Shown: piece after piece, positions 62,796 through 64,000 of the stretch
How the letters are laid out: each line of letters starts with the position of its first letter
How positions within the stretch are numbered: position 1 is the first letter of the stretch
From: Lysinibacillus fusiformis
GTDB taxonomy: Bacteria; Bacillota; Bacilli; Bacillales_A; Planococcaceae
Assembly: GCF_003049525.1 (NCBI RefSeq)
Contig: NZ_PYWL01000001.1
Span: 964,871 to 1,028,870, forward strand
Direction: 5' to 3'
Length of the DNA stretch: 64,000 nucleotides
Made by a program: the position numbers and the translations under genes
The notes under the pieces: generated by a model
What the model saw: the letters and a program-made list of their open reading frames with translations, nothing else
Databases searched by the model: none
Told to the model about the DNA's origin: nothing

Positions 62796-62839
62796 GTTAC
62801 ATGTAACGTATTGTTGCTAAACTTTGATGTCGTTATATT
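62796..62839 (+). promoter_or_regulatory. Palindrome plus promoter of the CPBP protease gene
   Basis: GTTACATGTAAC (62796-62807) directly before TTGTTG (62811-62816), 17-base spacer, TATATT (62834-62839). A regulator bound here could act on the CPBP gene or the divergent LytTR gene. Confidence 0.5.
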
Positions 62840-62880
62840 AGGCCTTAGAAACATTAATTTAATATAAGGGGACAGTTAAT

Positions 62881-63504
62881 ATGAACGAGATCACAACGCT
62901 AAAAGAGCGAAGAAAGGCAGGATGGATATTAGCAAGCATATCAAGTATGCTTTCATTAAGTGTTATTTATTGGTATGTAACTAATCCTAAAAAATTTATT
63001 GAGAATGGGTTGGGCTATTCACTGGAACTGCACTTGAACTTACCTATGTGGTTTTTCACTGCATTCATCGTAATCGGGTATATTTCCTATACAATGTCTG
63101 CAATACCTTTAGTAAAAAGCAATTTGTTTACATTTTCTTGGCTTAAATTGATTGGTATATGGGCTGCTATTGTAAGTGGAATAGTAGAAGAAGTCGTATT
63201 TAGACATTTGCTCATGGAGTATGTATTATCTATTGGATTTTCAAATCTTTCACAAGTAATAATCTCAGGAATTGCGTTTGGAATTGCTCATGGCGCATGG
63301 GTGTTATTGCGAGGAGAGATGAAAATTGCGCTTCCAGCAATTCTTTCAACGACAATCTTAGGTTGTCTACTTGCTATGCTCTATATTTATACTGGAAGGA
63401 GCACCTTTGCACCAATTGTAGCCCATATTCTAATCAATATGGTAATAGAGCCATGGTTGATGCTAGCTGCTATTTCAGGGAAATGGCAGCTAAATAAAAA
63501 TTAA
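62881..63504 (+). CDS. CPBP-family intramembrane metalloprotease
   Basis: 207 residues, about six membrane helices. The active-site motifs are VEEVVFRHLL (EExxxR), FGIAHGAW and the C-terminal HILINMV. CPBP proteases cleave within the membrane; some bacterial ones give immunity to a bacteriocin. No bacteriocin gene is visible near it. AAGGGG precedes the ATG. Confidence 0.87.
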   Translation: MNEITTLKERRKAGWILASISSMLSLSVIYWYVTNPKKFIENGLGYSLELHLNLPMWFFTAFIVIGYISYTMSAIPLVKSNLFTFSWLKLIGIWAAIVSGIVEEVVFRHLLMEYVLSIGFSNLSQVIISGIAFGIAHGAWVLLRGEMKIALPAILSTTILGCLLAMLYIYTGRSTFAPIVAHILINMVIEPWLMLAAISGKWQLNKN

Positions 63505-63847
63505 TGGTAATAATTGAGAGGGATGTTGTGTAATTTCGCCTCTCGATATTAAATAATTTTATGGGAAAAGGTTATTTAATTTACCACTGTTAGCAAATTT
63601 GAAGTTTTTTCAGGACCTATGAGGTTCAGTTGTTTAATCTAAGCTCTTCAATTCCTATAAAAAAAACGGAGTAATCTTTCATTTTCTGTGATGAAGCATC
63701 GATTTTATCCGACGTGGATGGCTAACGGAGTGATTTAGTTCAACAAGCTATAAGCGATTTTAGGAATAAGCCCATATTTTAGTTATTCCATTAAAGGGCA
63801 CATTAGTTGAATAAGAAACTAAATAAAGGACCACACATATTAGATAT
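63505..63847. other. Intergenic region before the insertion sequence
   Basis: No gene. One hairpin GGAATAA / TTATTCC near 63753-63779 and two related phrases, ACGGAGTAATC and ACGGAGTGATT. Nothing else recognised. Confidence 0.4.
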
Positions 63848-64000
63848 TGAACTGAACCCTATAAAGTAGACAGTTTAATAAAAGACCATTTGCTACATTA
63901 AACAGCGATTAAATGACTTCGGTATGCTGCCGGAGTCATTTTTTTTAACGTCCATTGCTTTCTTGTATTGTTGTAGTGCTCCATATAATCATCTATCATA
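63848..64000 (-). mobile_element. IS3-family insertion sequence, end only
   Basis: The right end contains the transposase C-terminus and, outside it, a terminal-repeat-like sequence TGAACTGAACCCTATAAAG at 63848 onward, typical of the IS150/IS3 group. The rest lies beyond the window. Confidence 0.75.
63898..64000 (-). CDS. IS3-family transposase OrfB, C-terminal fragment (runs off the right edge)
   Basis: The last 33 residues, MIDDYMEHYNNTRKQWTLKK and then MTPAAYRSHL, are the typical YNxxRxQxxLxxMTPxxYR ending of IS3-family OrfB integrases with a DDE catalytic core. The catalytic residues lie outside. Stop is at 63898-63900. Confidence 0.85.
   Translation of the reverse strand, partial: MIDDYMEHYNNTRKQWTLKKMTPAAYRSHLIAV

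Overview
The window comes from a low-GC Gram-positive bacterium of the Bacillaceae/Planococcaceae type, most likely Lysinibacillus or a close relative. The evidence is strong AGGAGG-type ribosome sites, frequent GTG and TTG starts, Bacillus-style lipoprotein signals, a SAM-I (S-box) riboswitch, two classic Fur boxes, and Bacillus-family genes such as HemAT, YqhG/YqhH, YtxJ, a YocH-like 3D protein and a Bce-type peptide module. The genus is an inference from gene content only. No rRNA, tRNA, CRISPR array or prophage was seen. The only mobile DNA is the end of an IS3-family element at the right edge.

Layout. 0-13 kb: a truncated aldehyde dehydrogenase, AIM24 protein, D-2-hydroxyacid dehydrogenase, the haem chemoreceptor HemAT, UppP, a metallophosphoesterase, an LCAD-type acyl-CoA dehydrogenase, a two-component operon that contains an extra 39-residue membrane protein, and a frameshifted EamA transporter. 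12-21 kb: homoserine dehydrogenase with a long leader, MetY under a SAM riboswitch, PlsY, an SLC13 transporter, a succinate/acetate CoA-transferase and a nitroreductase. 21-28 kb: membrane proteins, peptidase T, and a Fur-controlled locus that appears to encode a small RNA rather than a protein, next to an FhuF-like ferric reductase. 28.8-34.9 kb: a catabolic-looking cluster with an N-succinylamino-acid racemase-like enzyme, a GNAT acyltransferase, an NhaC-type transporter, an M20 deacylase and a divergent regulator. This set fits N-acyl-mediated D-to-L amino acid conversion. 35-39 kb: a complete TAXI-type TRAP transporter. 39-43.5 kb: Cu/Zn SOD lipoprotein, 3D/LysM wall protein, a decayed response regulator and a diguanylate cyclase. 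43.8-48.2 kb: a Bce-type antimicrobial-peptide sensing and resistance module (regulator, kinase, ATPase, permease). 48-57 kb: small housekeeping genes, a candidate 6S-like RNA, scoAB ketoacid CoA-transferase, LysR and LysE proteins, and an ArsR-SRPBCC pair with a perfect 16-bp-arm palindrome on its promoter. 57-64 kb: YqhG/YqhH, a Fur-regulated ferredoxin-NADP reductase with an AraC regulator, a LytTR-DUF3021 pair, a CPBP protease and the IS3 end.

The strongest candidates for undescribed biology are the Fur-controlled small RNA (about 27292-27460, minus strand), the amino-acid racemisation cluster with its tandem-repeat operator, the small membrane protein inside the two-component operon, and the palindromic ArsR operator that has a partial copy near the left end. 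Many genes are separated by clear intrinsic terminators, often bidirectional ones between convergent genes.
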